Source: an uncultured Oscillospiraceae bacterium (GTDB lineage Bacteria > Bacillota > Clostridia > Oscillospirales > Oscillospiraceae). Taken from it: a stretch of 64,000 nt of DNA. Shown in pieces: positions 52,462-60,530 of the stretch (position 1 is the first letter of the stretch; the number at the start of each line of letters is the position of its first letter). The stretch spans positions 16,358 through 80,357 of the forward strand of contig CAJTYO010000008.1 in the NCBI GenBank assembly GCA_910584045.1. The letters are read 5' to 3'. A program made the position numbers and the translations under genes. Under the pieces are notes generated by a model. The model did no database searches. It was not told the DNA's origin and saw only the letters and a list, made by a program, of their open reading frames with translations.

Positions 52462-53351
52462 GCAGACACAACTTTTTTTACTTCATCCGCGAAGGCGCGG
52501 TCAATATGTTCAGCCATGGTTTTATGTCCTTCGCCTCTGTGGGCATCACGGTGGCCTGTCTGCTGATTATGGGCACCTTCACCCTTGTGGCGGTAAACGC
52601 TAACGCCATGCTGGCGGAGATGGAGAGCCAAAACCAGGTTCTGGCCTTCGTGGCGGAGGGCATGAGCGAGGATGAAGCCCGAGGGCTGGAGAAGGCCCTT
52701 CTGGCGGTGGACAATGTGGCCAAAGTCACCTTCATCTCCAACAAAGAGGCGGCTGCGGCCTTCCGGGACAGGTACGAGGACGATGCGCTGTTCCAGGGAC
52801 TGCCCGACGACAACTTCCGTCACCGCTACGCCATCGACCTGAAGGACATCGGCTACATGCGCCAGACCAAGGAGGCCCTGGAGGCGGTGCCGGGCATCGG
52901 CGAGGGCAACGTCAACGCCTACGAGGACGAGGCGGCGGGCTTTATCACCATCCGCAACGTGGCGGGCATCGTATGCGTGGTGCTGATCGCGGTGCTGTTC
53001 ATTGTGTCCGTATTCATCATGGCCAATACCATCAAGCTGACCACCTTCGACCGGCGGGACGAAATCGCCATTATGAAGATGGTGGGGGCCACCAACGGGT
53101 TCATTCGCTGGCCCTTTGTGTACGAGGGCTTTCTAATGGGGGTGTTCTCGGCGGTGATCGGCTTTTTCCTACAGTGGGGGCTGTATGAGGCGGTGGCCCG
53201 GTCTGTGGCCAGCAACGACACGATCAATCTGATCAGTGTGGTGCCTTTTGAGAGCATATGGACCTATGTGGCGGTCATTTTCGCCGCCGCCGGTATGCTC
53301 ATCGGCGTGGGCGGCAGCCTCAGCGCCATACGGAAGTTTTTACAGGTGTAA
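52458..53351 (+). CDS. ftsX: Cell division membrane protein FtsX
   Basis: The 297-residue product has the FtsX topology: a cytoplasmic start (FFYFIREGAVNMFSHGFMSF), a first membrane segment, an outside loop of about 110 residues that carries hydrolase or its adaptor, then three more segments with FDRRDEIAIMKMVGATNGFI between them. The GTG start overlaps ftsE as GTGA. The coiled-coil M23 peptidase at 9387 is a possible target. Confidence 0.95.
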
Positions 53352-53400
53352 TACTTTTCTTGAACGAAAAAGTATCGGAAAGAGCTTTAATCTCGATACT
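53352..53400 (+). repeat. Dispersed intergenic hairpin repeat, copy 3
   Basis: It starts with ATACTTTT-N9-AAAAGTAT as a hairpin, then CGGAAAGAGCTTTAATCTCG and ATACTAAA. It shares CTTTAATCT-N1-G-N2-ACTAAA with the copy at 10661. It begins right after the ftsX stop. Confidence 0.6.
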
Positions 53401-53425
53401 AAAAACCTTGTTATTCAGCACATAC

Positions 53426-53466
53426 AGGCCCCCCGTCTGGACAAGTCCAAACGGGGGGCCTCTGTT
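53426..53466. terminator. Terminator between convergent ftsX and arcC
   Basis: AGGCCCCCCGT (53426-53436) pairs with ACGGGGGGCCT (53451-53461), followed by CTGTTTATTTTTT on the plus strand. Confidence 0.78.
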
Positions 53467-53472
53467 TATTTT

Positions 53473-54414
53473 TTACTGCCGGATCACAGTCCCCGTCTTT
53501 CCGGCGATGCCGTCCCTCGCCTTCTCCAACAGCGTGATCAGCGCCTCCCGGCCCGGCTTGGACTCGGCAAACTTCACCGCCGCCTCTACCTTGGGCAGCA
53601 TGGAGCCCGGGGCGAACTGTCCCTCCGCGGCGTAAGCCCTGGCCTCCTCCGGCGTCATGGCATCCAACCAGCGCTCATTCTCCTTCCGGAAGTTCACCGC
53701 CACCTTCTCCACTGCGGTGAGGATGATGAGCATATCCGCGTTCAACTGCTCGGCCAGCAGCTCGGAGGCGAAGTCCTTGTCGATCACCGCCGCCGCGCCC
53801 TTGAGATGGTTCTTCTCCGTGCGGTAGACGGGTATCCCGCCGCCGCCGCAGCAGATGACCAGATGGCCGTCCTCGGTCAGAGCCCGGATAGCGCCGGCCT
53901 CAATGATGTGCTTGGGCTTGGGGGAGGCCACATACCGCCGCCACCCCCGGCCCGCGTCCTCCTTGACCGGATTGCCGGTGGAGGCATGATAGGCCTGGGC
54001 CTCGGCCTCAGTCATAAACTTGCCGATAGGCTTTGTGGGGTTTTCAAAGGCGGGGTCCGCCGGGTCCACCTCCACCTGGGTGACGATGGAGCACACGGGC
54101 ATATTGGTGATCCCCCGGTCCAACAGCTCCTCCCGGAAGGCGTTCTGGAGGTCGTAGCCGATATAGGCTTGGCTCATGGCCCCGCAGACGGAAAGGGGCG
54201 TGTAGCCCTGGGCAGGGTCCTCCCGCTGGAGGGCGGACATAGCGTTATTGATGATGCCCACCTGAGGTCCATTGCCGTGGGCCACGACAACCTGGTTGCC
54301 GTCCTCAATGAGATCCACGATGGCCTTAGCCGTGACCTTCACGGCGGCCGCCTGCTCAGGCAGGGTGCTGCCCAGAGCATTGCCGCCCAAAGCGATGACA
54401 ATACGTTTGCTCAT
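53473..54414 (-). CDS. arcC: Carbamate kinase
   Basis: Carbamate kinase makes ATP from carbamoyl phosphate and ADP. The 313-residue product has IVIALGGNALG, VVVAHGNGPQVGIINNA, the carbamate-binding region RGWRRYVASPKP, ICCGGGGIPVY and the ATP-binding VIDKDFASELLAEQL and APGSMLPKVEAAVKF. Lying downstream of a carbamoyltransferase (ygeW), it closes a path in which a ureido compound is split to carbamoyl phosphate and then yields ATP. Confidence 0.96.
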   Translation of the reverse strand: MSKRIVIALGGNALGSTLPEQAAAVKVTAKAIVDLIEDGNQVVVAHGNGPQVGIINNAMSALQREDPAQGYTPLSVCGAMSQAYIGYDLQNAFREELLDRGITNMPVCSIVTQVEVDPADPAFENPTKPIGKFMTEAEAQAYHASTGNPVKEDAGRGWRRYVASPKPKHIIEAGAIRALTEDGHLVICCGGGGIPVYRTEKNHLKGAAAVIDKDFASELLAEQLNADMLIILTAVEKVAVNFRKENERWLDAMTPEEARAYAAEGQFAPGSMLPKVEAAVKFAESKPGREALITLLEKARDGIAGKTGTVIRQ

Positions 54415-54457
54415 ATTTCCTCAATCCTCGATCCTAATAAACTTGCTCCTTTTGGGA

Positions 54458-55651
54458 TCAGAACTCCTTCCGCTTCTCCCCACGCTTCTCCAGATCCCGC
54501 AGGGCGCCTACGGGGTCCTTAACCTTGCTGAGGAAGATCATGGCGGCGATGATATAGGGCTTGAAGGACGCCTCCTTATACAGCGGTTCAATATACCGGT
54601 CAAATACGCTGTTATCCACCTCACCCTCGGCGCAGCTCAGGCCGGAAATGTCGGCGGGCAGACAGTGCATGTAGAGCGCCTTGCCGTCCCTGGTGAGCTT
54701 CATCATTTCCTCGGTGCAGGACCAGTCCTTGTGTTCGGCGTTCTGGGCCAGCAGCTCCTTCTCCAGGGCGTCTATGCCGGCCTTGTCGCCCTCCCGGTAC
54801 AGCTGGGTGCGCTTCTCCATTGCCTTGAAGGGGGCCCAGGACTTGGGATAGACGATGTCCGCATCCTTGAATGCCTCCTCCATGGAGTTGACCTTTTTGA
54901 AGGAGCCGCCGGAGGCCTCGGCGTTCTTGGCGGCAATCTCCTCCACCTCGGGCAGAATCTCATATCCCTCCGGGTGGGCCAGAGTCACGTCCATGCCGAA
55001 GCGGGTGAACAGCCCGATGATCCCCTGGGGCACACTCAGAGGCTTGCCGTAGCTGGGGGAATAGGCCCAGGTCATGGCCACCTTCTTGCCCTTCAGATTC
55101 TCCACACCGCCCATCTCATGGATGACGTGCAGCAGGTCCGCCATGGCCTGGGTGGGGTGGTCCACGTCGCACTGGAGGTTCACCAGCGTCGGCCGCTGCT
55201 CCAGAATGCCCTTCTCATAGCCCTCGTCCAGAGCATCCATGAAAGTCTTCTGGTACTTGTGGCCCTCCTCAATGAACATATCGTCCCGGATGCCGATGAC
55301 GTCGGCCATAAAGGACACCATGTTGGCGGTTTCCCGGACCGTCTCGCCGTGGGCGATCTGGCTGGTCTTCTCGTCCAGGTCCTTGATGTCCAACCCCAGC
55401 AGATTGCAGGCGGAGGCAAAGGAGAATCTGGTTCTGGTGGAGTTGTCACGGAAGATGGAGATGCCCAGACCGGAGTCGAAAATCTTGGTGGAGATGTTCC
55501 GCTCTCTCAGGTCCCGGAGCGCGTCGGCCACCGTGAAGATAGCGTCCAGCTCATCATCGGTCTTGTCCCAGGTCCAGTAGAAGTCATTTTTGTACATGTT
55601 GTTGATGTGCAGCTTCTCCAGGTGCTGGGCGAGGTTTTCTGTTTTGCTCAT
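54458..55651 (-). CDS. ygeW: Knotted carbamoyltransferase YgeW
   Basis: The 397-residue product belongs to the aspartate/ornithine carbamoyltransferase superfamily, YgeW branch. It has the carbamoyl-phosphate loop SIFRDNSTRTRFSFASACNL, VNLQCDVDHPTQAMADLLHV, MTWAYSPSYGKPLSVPQ and MHCLPADISG. The long segment around GIDALEKELLAQNAEHKD is typical of this branch. YgeW occurs with ygeY in anaerobic purine/ureide breakdown clusters of gut bacteria. Here it would run in reverse, giving carbamoyl phosphate for ArcC. Confidence 0.95.
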   Translation of the reverse strand: MSKTENLAQHLEKLHINNMYKNDFYWTWDKTDDELDAIFTVADALRDLRERNISTKIFDSGLGISIFRDNSTRTRFSFASACNLLGLDIKDLDEKTSQIAHGETVRETANMVSFMADVIGIRDDMFIEEGHKYQKTFMDALDEGYEKGILEQRPTLVNLQCDVDHPTQAMADLLHVIHEMGGVENLKGKKVAMTWAYSPSYGKPLSVPQGIIGLFTRFGMDVTLAHPEGYEILPEVEEIAAKNAEASGGSFKKVNSMEEAFKDADIVYPKSWAPFKAMEKRTQLYREGDKAGIDALEKELLAQNAEHKDWSCTEEMMKLTRDGKALYMHCLPADISGLSCAEGEVDNSVFDRYIEPLYKEASFKPYIIAAMIFLSKVKDPVGALRDLEKRGEKRKEF

Positions 55652-55724
55652 CGTCTATTTTCTCCTTGTCAGATAAATTTATTCTTTGCCGCCTCCGGCG
55701 GCAGTCGGTACATTTTCCTGCGCC

Positions 55725-55743
55725 GGCCGGGGCCTCCCCGGCC
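55725..55743. repeat. GC-rich hairpin between ygeY and ygeW
   Basis: GGCCGGGG and CCCCGGCC form a stem with a 3-base loop; a second small hairpin, GCCGCCTCCGGCGGC, lies at 55688-55702. They may stabilise or partly end the ygeY transcript. Confidence 0.5.
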
Positions 55744-55784
55744 CCGGAATCCCGCGCCGGCCTTTGCCGTGCGGGAAGAGTATA

Positions 55785-57194
55785 TCACAGAATCTCGTTG
55801 TCCGTCAGGCTCTGCCGGAACTGGGTCACGTCGGCGGACTTGTTCTCCTCCTTGTACAGCCCCGGCACGGCGGCGTACAGAGCCGCGCAGGTCACCAGAT
55901 CCTGCTTCCAGGTGATCTCGTTGGGTGCATGGGCCTGACTCTCCGCGCCGGGCCCGAAGCCCACGCAGGGAATCCCATACCGGCCCTGGATGGACACGCC
56001 GTTGGTGGAGAAGGTCCATTTGTCCGTCAGAGGCCGCTCCCGCAGATGCATGGCGTCCAGCTTGGGGTCTGCGTCGGCATGGCCGATGCGCTTCTCTCCC
56101 CACAGGGCATGATGGGCGTCAATCAGGGCCTGCACGTGTGCGGCGGTCTCCTTGTTGATCCAGGTGGGGAAGAAGCACTCCGTCTCATACACCGTGCCCG
56201 TCCAGGCGGGACGGTCGTACATGTACATACTCACCTTCACATCCCCGCCGTACTTCTTCACAGCGGGCAGGTCCTCGATCTCCTTCAAGCAGCTGTCCCA
56301 GGTCTCCCCCGCCGTCATGCGGCGGTCGATGGAGATGGCGCAGCTGTCCGCCACAGCGCAGCGGCTGGGGGAGGTGTAGAAAATCTGGCTGACAGTGCAG
56401 GTGCCCCGGCCCAGGAACCGGGCGTCCTCCCAGTGCTCGGGATTGTACTTGGGGTTAAGCCGCTTTACCAGGCCCTTGATCTCCGTGCTGTCGGCGTCGT
56501 CGTTCTCGTTGAGGGCCCGGACGTCCTGGAGGATGTCCGCCATCTTGTAGATGGCGTTGTCGCCGCGCTCAGGGGCGGAACCGTGGCAGGAAACGCCCTT
56601 CACATCTACCCGGATCTCCATGCGGCCCCGGTGGCCGCGATAGATGCCGCCGTCAGTGGGCTCGGTGGAGATGACAAACTCGATCTGCTTCTGGGCCTCC
56701 TCCCTGCTGGGGAAGTACTTGTTGACGATGTACTGCCAGCACATGCCGTCGCAGTCCTCCTCCTGGACGGAGCCCACCACCATGATCTTGTAGCCCTCGG
56801 GAATCAGCCCCAGGTCCTTCATGATCTTGGCGCCGTACACGGCGGAGGCCATGCCGCCCTCCTGGTCGGAGCCGCCTCGGCCATAGATAATGTCGTCGGT
56901 CTCATAGCCCTTGTAGGGATCGGCCTCCCAGTTATTGATGTTGCCGATGCCCACCGTGTCGATGTGGGAGTCGATGGCGATGATCTTCTCGCCGTCGCCC
57001 ATCCAGCCGATGACGTTGCCCAGGCCGTCGATCTCCACCTTGTCATAGCCCAGCTTCTCCATCTCGGCCTTGATGCACATGACCACGTCCTTCTCCTCGC
57101 AGCTCTCGCTGGGGTGGGAGATCATGTCCCGCAGGAACCGGCTCATATCCGCCTGATAGCCCTGGGCCGCCTTTTTGATCGCTTCGAAGTCCAT
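55785..57194 (-). CDS. ygeY: YgeY family hydrolase (M20-type)
   Basis: The 469-residue product is an M20 metallopeptidase-like amidohydrolase of the YgeY type. It has IIAIDSHIDTVGIGN (metal His and Asp), IIYGRGGSDQEGGMASAVYG (bridging Asp), VGSVQEEDCDGMCW (Glu pair), FVISTEPTDGGIYRGHRGR, and SCHGSAPERGDNAIYKM in the lid domain. It is the first gene of the leftward unit ygeY, ygeW, arcC and probably acts on a small amide or ureide. AGGAAC precedes the ATG. Confidence 0.95.
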   Translation of the reverse strand: MDFEAIKKAAQGYQADMSRFLRDMISHPSESCEEKDVVMCIKAEMEKLGYDKVEIDGLGNVIGWMGDGEKIIAIDSHIDTVGIGNINNWEADPYKGYETDDIIYGRGGSDQEGGMASAVYGAKIMKDLGLIPEGYKIMVVGSVQEEDCDGMCWQYIVNKYFPSREEAQKQIEFVISTEPTDGGIYRGHRGRMEIRVDVKGVSCHGSAPERGDNAIYKMADILQDVRALNENDDADSTEIKGLVKRLNPKYNPEHWEDARFLGRGTCTVSQIFYTSPSRCAVADSCAISIDRRMTAGETWDSCLKEIEDLPAVKKYGGDVKVSMYMYDRPAWTGTVYETECFFPTWINKETAAHVQALIDAHHALWGEKRIGHADADPKLDAMHLRERPLTDKWTFSTNGVSIQGRYGIPCVGFGPGAESQAHAPNEITWKQDLVTCAALYAAVPGLYKEENKSADVTQFRQSLTDNEIL

Positions 57195-57251
57195 AAGTAA
57201 GTTCCTCCATCAATCAATATTTTTCTGGTGGTCAGTATTTCCTCTGCCTCT

Positions 57252-57279
57252 ATCATATCACATAAAACGCCGATGTCAA
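57252..57279 (-). promoter_or_regulatory. Sigma-A promoter of ygeY-ygeW-arcC
   Basis: On the minus strand TTGACA (57279-57274), a 16-base spacer, TATGAT (57257-57252). Confidence 0.78.
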
Positions 57280-57281
57280 AC

Positions 57282-57318
57282 AAAATTTTTGAAAACCTAA
57301 AAAAATTTTTGAAAACCT
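57282..57318. repeat. Two 17-bp direct repeats between divergent promoters
   Basis: AAAATTTTTGAAAACCT occurs at 57282-57298 and 57302-57318, a 20-bp period (about two helical turns). The repeats fill the space between the facing -35 boxes at 57274-57279 and 57320-57325. This is a candidate binding site for the YheO-type regulator encoded next door. Confidence 0.85.
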
Positions 57319-57319
57319 C

Positions 57320-57348
57320 TTGCAATCCTCCTGGAATGCTGTTATGAT
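57320..57348 (+). promoter_or_regulatory. Sigma-A promoter of the regulator/PLP enzyme unit
   Basis: TTGCAA (57320-57325), a 17-base spacer, TATGAT (57343-57348). Confidence 0.75.
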
Positions 57349-57442
57349 AGCTTCAGAAGCAGTGCAGATCAGCGGCTATATTAGGTATAGGGCGCGGCGT
57401 ATCCGCGCGGACAAATCCGGATGCCCGGGAGGTGATATTGGC

Positions 57443-58108
57443 TTGGACGCAAAACGTCTGGAAATGCTCAAACAGATCGCACAGGCGCTGGCGGCGCAGT
57501 TCGGCCCCAGCTGCGAGGTGGTGATCCACGACCTGGCAGCCAGGGACCCGGAAAAATCCATCGTGTACATCGTCAACGGCCACGTGACCGGCCGGCGGGT
57601 GGGCGACGGCCCGTCCACGGTGGTCATGGAGCAGATTCTCCGCGCCCAGGAGAATCCCCGGGATCACCTGGGCTACCTCACTCGGACGCCGGACGGGAAG
57701 ATACTGAAGTCCTCCACCGTCTACATCCGGGACGGACGAGGCCGGGTGACGGCCATCCTGTCCATCAACTATGACATCTCCGCCCTGCTGATGATGGAAA
57801 ACGCTATCGGCGGGCTCGTCCATACCACGGAGGGGGAAAGCCGGGGCAGAGAGGAGCGGATCACCGTGCTGAACGTCAGCGACCTGCTGGACGACCTGAT
57901 CGAGCAGAGCGTGGCCCTGGTGGGCAAGCCGGTGGCGCTGATGAATAAGGAGGACAAGGTCCGGGCCATCCAGTTCCTCAGTCAGCACGGCGCATTTCTG
58001 ATTACCAAATCCGGCGACAAGGTCGCAAAATATTTCGGCATCTCAAAATATACCCTTTACTCTTACATCGACCTGAAACAGGAGGAAAAACGCCATGAGC
58101 AAAATTGA
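57443..58108 (+). CDS. YheO-type PAS/HTH transcriptional regulator
   Basis: The 221-residue product has a YheO-like PAS domain (FGPSCEVVIHDLAARDPEKS, VNGHVTGRRVGDG, RDGRGRVTAILSINYDISAL). A C-terminal HTH_22 domain follows (LVGKPVALMNKEDKVRAIQF, FLITKSGDKVAKYFGISKYT). This family, which includes DauR, senses small metabolites. The start is TTG 57443, with GGGAGGTGA 10 bases upstream; the open frame continues to 57320 through the promoter. It overlaps the PLP enzyme gene by 14 bases. Confidence 0.88.
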   Translation: MDAKRLEMLKQIAQALAAQFGPSCEVVIHDLAARDPEKSIVYIVNGHVTGRRVGDGPSTVVMEQILRAQENPRDHLGYLTRTPDGKILKSSTVYIRDGRGRVTAILSINYDISALLMMENAIGGLVHTTEGESRGREERITVLNVSDLLDDLIEQSVALVGKPVALMNKEDKVRAIQFLSQHGAFLITKSGDKVAKYFGISKYTLYSYIDLKQEEKRHEQN

Positions 58109-59576
58109 TCTCACCATCAACCAGGAGATTCTCACCAAGAACATCCAGAAGGCCAGAGAAAACAACGTCATCATTCCCACCTTCCACCAGATGCAGAACC
58201 CGGAGACCATCCCCGCCGCCATTCAGGAGAAGCTGAAGGGCGTGGGGCTGTGGGATGTGAATCCGCTGAACCTGTTCCGCATCACCTGGAAGAACGAGGC
58301 CAAGGAGAGCGGCGGACTGTTCCAGGCGACGCCCAACTACGTGGAGATTCCCAGCCGGCTCTCCGGCGTCCCCTGCCGGATCCTCGCCATGGCCGGGAAG
58401 TGGTTCCCCACCGGGTGCCATAAGGTGGGAGCCAGCTTCGGCTGCCTGGCCCCCCGGCTGGTGACGGGGCAGTTTGACGCCTCCTGGCACAAGGCGGTGT
58501 GGCCCTCCACGGGCAACTACTGCCGGGGCGGCGCGTTCAACAGCAAGCTGCTGGCCTGTGAATCCGTGGCCATCCTGCCCGCCGAGATGAGCCAGGAGCG
58601 GTTTAACTGGCTCAAGAGCATCGCCGGAGAGGTCATCGCCACCCCGGGCTGTGAGAGCAACGTAAAGGAGATTTTCGACAAGACCTGGGAGCTGCGCCAG
58701 GACCCCCAGTACATGATCTTCAACCAGTTTGAGGAGATGGGCAACCCCCTGTGGCACTACAACGTGACCGGATACGCCCTTGCGGATCTGTACGAGGCGG
58801 TGAAGCGGCCCGGCGAGCGGCTGGCGGGGGCCTGCTTCACCTCCGGCTCCGCCGGGACCATGAGCGCGGGCGACTGCCTCAAGGATCGGTATCCCCATTT
58901 GAAGCTGGCGGTGGGCGAGGCGCTGCAGTGCCCCACCATTTTGAACAACGGCTTCGGCGGCCACCGGATCGAGGGTATCGGCGACAAACACATCCCCTGG
59001 ATTCACAACGTGAAGAACACGGATATGGCCATCGCCATCGACGACGAGGACAGCCAGCGGCTTCTGCGCCTGTTCAACACCCCCGACGGCCGCGCCTATC
59101 TGAAAAACGAGCTGGGTCTGGAGGACGAGCTCATTGAGCGGCTGAGCTGGCTGGGCATCAGCGGCATCGCCAACGTGCTGTGCTGCATCAAGATGGCTAA
59201 GTACTATGAGCTGACGGAGAAGGACGTGGTGTGCACGGTGCTGACGGACAGCGCGGCCATGTATCAGAGCCGGATCACCGAGCTGGACGAGATGCACGGG
59301 GCCTACAGCGCCACAGAGGCAGCCATCGACCACAACCTGCACATCCTGGGCCTGAAGACGGACAACATGCTGGAGCTCACCTATGTGGAGCGCAAGCGGA
59401 TCCATAATCTGAAGTACTACACATGGGTGGAGCAGCAGGCCAGGGATGTGCATGATCTGAACGATCTGTGGTATGACCAGGAGGGCACCTGGGGGGCCGT
59501 CCACCAGCAGGCGGCGGAGCTGGACGCACTGATTGACGAGTTTAACGAGGCCACCGGACTGCTGAAAAATCTGTAA
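58095..59576 (+). CDS. Fold-type II PLP-dependent enzyme
   Basis: The 493-residue product belongs to the cysteine synthase / tryptophan synthase beta fold. The PLP Lys is likely in PTGCHKVGASFG, the substrate loop in WPSTGNYCRGGAFNS and the phosphate cradle in FTSGSAGTMSAGDCLKD. It is about 100 residues longer than diaminopropionate ammonia-lyase (YgeX), the PLP enzyme found in E. coli ygeW clusters. By position it may act on an amino acid released by YgeW/YgeY, but the reaction is not readable from sequence. Confidence 0.85.
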   Translation: MSKIDLTINQEILTKNIQKARENNVIIPTFHQMQNPETIPAAIQEKLKGVGLWDVNPLNLFRITWKNEAKESGGLFQATPNYVEIPSRLSGVPCRILAMAGKWFPTGCHKVGASFGCLAPRLVTGQFDASWHKAVWPSTGNYCRGGAFNSKLLACESVAILPAEMSQERFNWLKSIAGEVIATPGCESNVKEIFDKTWELRQDPQYMIFNQFEEMGNPLWHYNVTGYALADLYEAVKRPGERLAGACFTSGSAGTMSAGDCLKDRYPHLKLAVGEALQCPTILNNGFGGHRIEGIGDKHIPWIHNVKNTDMAIAIDDEDSQRLLRLFNTPDGRAYLKNELGLEDELIERLSWLGISGIANVLCCIKMAKYYELTEKDVVCTVLTDSAAMYQSRITELDEMHGAYSATEAAIDHNLHILGLKTDNMLELTYVERKRIHNLKYYTWVEQQARDVHDLNDLWYDQEGTWGAVHQQAAELDALIDEFNEATGLLKNL

Positions 59577-59613
59577 CGCTTCTTCTTGGCTGAAATAGTA
59601 CAAGAAGCCGCAG

Positions 59614-59650
59614 GAGGGCGGGGCCTGCCGCCCCGCCCTCCCCTTTTCTT
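59614..59650. terminator. Terminator after the PLP enzyme gene
   Basis: An 11-bp stem, GAGGGCGGGGC (59614-59624) with GCCCCGCCCTC (59630-59640), loop CTGCC, then CCTTTTCTTTT. It lies beside the stop of the small minus-strand gene. Confidence 0.85.
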
Positions 59651-59818
59651 TTAATCGTCCTCATCCCCGCCGGTCTCCGCCAGGTACATCTCCTCCACCT
59701 CCTGCTGCACATCCACCAGGATATTCAGCGCATCCTCCGGCCGCTGGATGATAAGCGCCTCAATCGCATCGGTGACGCCATTGAACAAACGGGTGTAATA
59801 TTTCGGAAAATCTGCCAT
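59651..59818 (-). CDS. Small acidic helical protein, 55 residues
   Basis: The frame runs from ATG 59818 to TAA 59651. AAAGGAG lies 9 bases upstream and a promoter lies further up. The product starts MADFPKYYTRLFNGVTDAIE, continues with LIIQRPEDALNILVDVQQEV and ends in GGDEDD. Two helices are predicted. Similar small proteins (LFN.VTDAIEAL... A..IL..AQQ..EE) are frequent around phage and mobile regions of gut Clostridia as far as I recall. The function is unknown. Confidence 0.75.
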   Translation of the reverse strand: MADFPKYYTRLFNGVTDAIEALIIQRPEDALNILVDVQQEVEEMYLAETGGDEDD

Positions 59819-59848
59819 TATATCGGCTCCTTTCTCTGATATATCGAC

Positions 59849-59877
59849 AGTTTACCACAGCACAATGCCAATTGCAA
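59849..59877 (-). promoter_or_regulatory. Promoter of the 55-residue protein gene
   Basis: On the minus strand TTGCAA (59877-59872), a 17-base spacer, TAAACT (59854-59849). Confidence 0.65.
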
Positions 59878-59904
59878 GGCATTTGTACAGCTTATTTCGT
59901 GCGC

Positions 59905-59921
59905 ATATTGCAATACAATAT
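59905..59921. promoter_or_regulatory. Inverted repeat, candidate operator of the ribbon-helix-helix gene
   Basis: ATATTG-CAATA-CAATAT lies 29 bases before the start of the small DNA-binding protein and between the two divergent genes. Confidence 0.5.
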
Positions 59922-59949
59922 GTCACATAATCGTATTGCGAGGTGTAAT

Positions 59950-60132
59950 ATGCGTAAATTTAAGATTCCGAAAGTCTACACAACAACCAACAAAACCATT
60001 CGATTTCCCGACGATGTTATTGCGGAGGTTGAAGAGGCCATTCAAGGAACAAACTGCAATTTTTCTGCGTTTGTTATTGAGGCGACGCGGGTTGCTTTAG
60101 AGAACCTGAAAGAGGAGGAATTGGGCGAATGA
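59950..60132 (+). CDS. Small ribbon-helix-helix protein
   Basis: The 60-residue product has the Arc/MetJ-like form: a basic start (MRKFKIPKVYTTTNK), strand KTIRFPDD, helix VIAEVEEAIQGT and helix NFSAFVIEATRVALENLKEE. GAGGTG lies before ATG 59950; an upstream frame to 59872 overlaps the operator. Such proteins repress their own promoter or serve as antitoxin or plasmid-type regulators. No toxin gene is adjacent. Confidence 0.8.
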   Translation: MRKFKIPKVYTTTNKTIRFPDDVIAEVEEAIQGTNCNFSAFVIEATRVALENLKEEELGE

Positions 60133-60203
60133 CGGGCAGATTCCGCACGCACGGAACCGGCCGGGCTGTTTTGGGTTATTGGGCGTTATTGGGGAGGGCG
60201 GAA

Positions 60204-60256
60204 AACCCAGCCGGTTTTTGCAGAACCCAGCCGGTTTTCGGAAAACCCGGCCAATC
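60204..60256. repeat. Short tandem direct repeats
   Basis: AACCCAGCCGGTTTT occurs at 60204-60218 and 60224-60238 (20-bp period), with a third, degenerate unit AACCCGGCC at 60244-60252. Each unit has an inner palindrome, AACC...GGTT. Confidence 0.75.
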
Positions 60257-60440
60257 ACGCACTGCGTAAGCCCCCAAAACGAGACGGCACAGACCGCCGG
60301 CGGCATGTTGGTACGGCCGCTTCGCGGAGTAAACCGCAGCTGGGCGGCGCGGTTTACACAAAACCCGTCTGCCAGAATCAGCGCAAAATAAATCTCCCCC
60401 GTGATAAGAAGAAATTCTTAACCCCTATGGTTAAAGCGCG

Positions 60441-60511
60441 CTTTCGCCCGTTTTTCGCGCGGGCGAAAAGCGGGGCGCCGTCCGGGCGCGGAAGCCCGGC
60501 GGACAGAAAAT
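60441..60511 (+). other. Two hairpins in the leader of the threonine synthase gene
   Basis: CTTTCGCCCG (60441-60450) pairs with CGGGCGAAAAG (60460-60470). A second stem joins CGTCCGGGC with GCCCGGCGGAC around 60479-60504. They lie 20-90 bases before the start codon. There is no T-run, so this is a leader structure or a repeat relic. Confidence 0.5.
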
Positions 60512-60530
60512 CTAAACAAAGGAGCCAGCG

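Larger units (their letters stand above)
60133..60530. other. Gene-free region with repeats and hairpins
   Basis: No coding frame is convincing. The region holds the repeats at 60204-60256 and two strong hairpins at 60441-60511 before the threonine synthase gene. Base composition is strongly skewed, as in a relic of a mobile element. Confidence 0.5.

Noticed and set aside
54272..57200. Two long plus-strand frames
   Set aside because: They are antisense to ygeW and ygeY, whose catalytic motifs are clear.
58002..59603. Open frame of 533 codons on the minus strand
   Set aside because: It is the antisense shadow of the PLP enzyme gene; the translation is rich in His, Gly, Val and Gln with no domain-like pattern.
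60204..60256. Possible start of a CRISPR array
   Set aside because: The repeats are only 15 bases with 5-base gaps and just two to three units; there are no spacers of about 30 bases and no cas genes.
60441..60511. T-box or amino acid riboswitch before threonine synthase
   Set aside because: There are strong hairpins, but no T-box sequence (AGGGTGGNACCGCG), no specifier loop and no terminator T-run.
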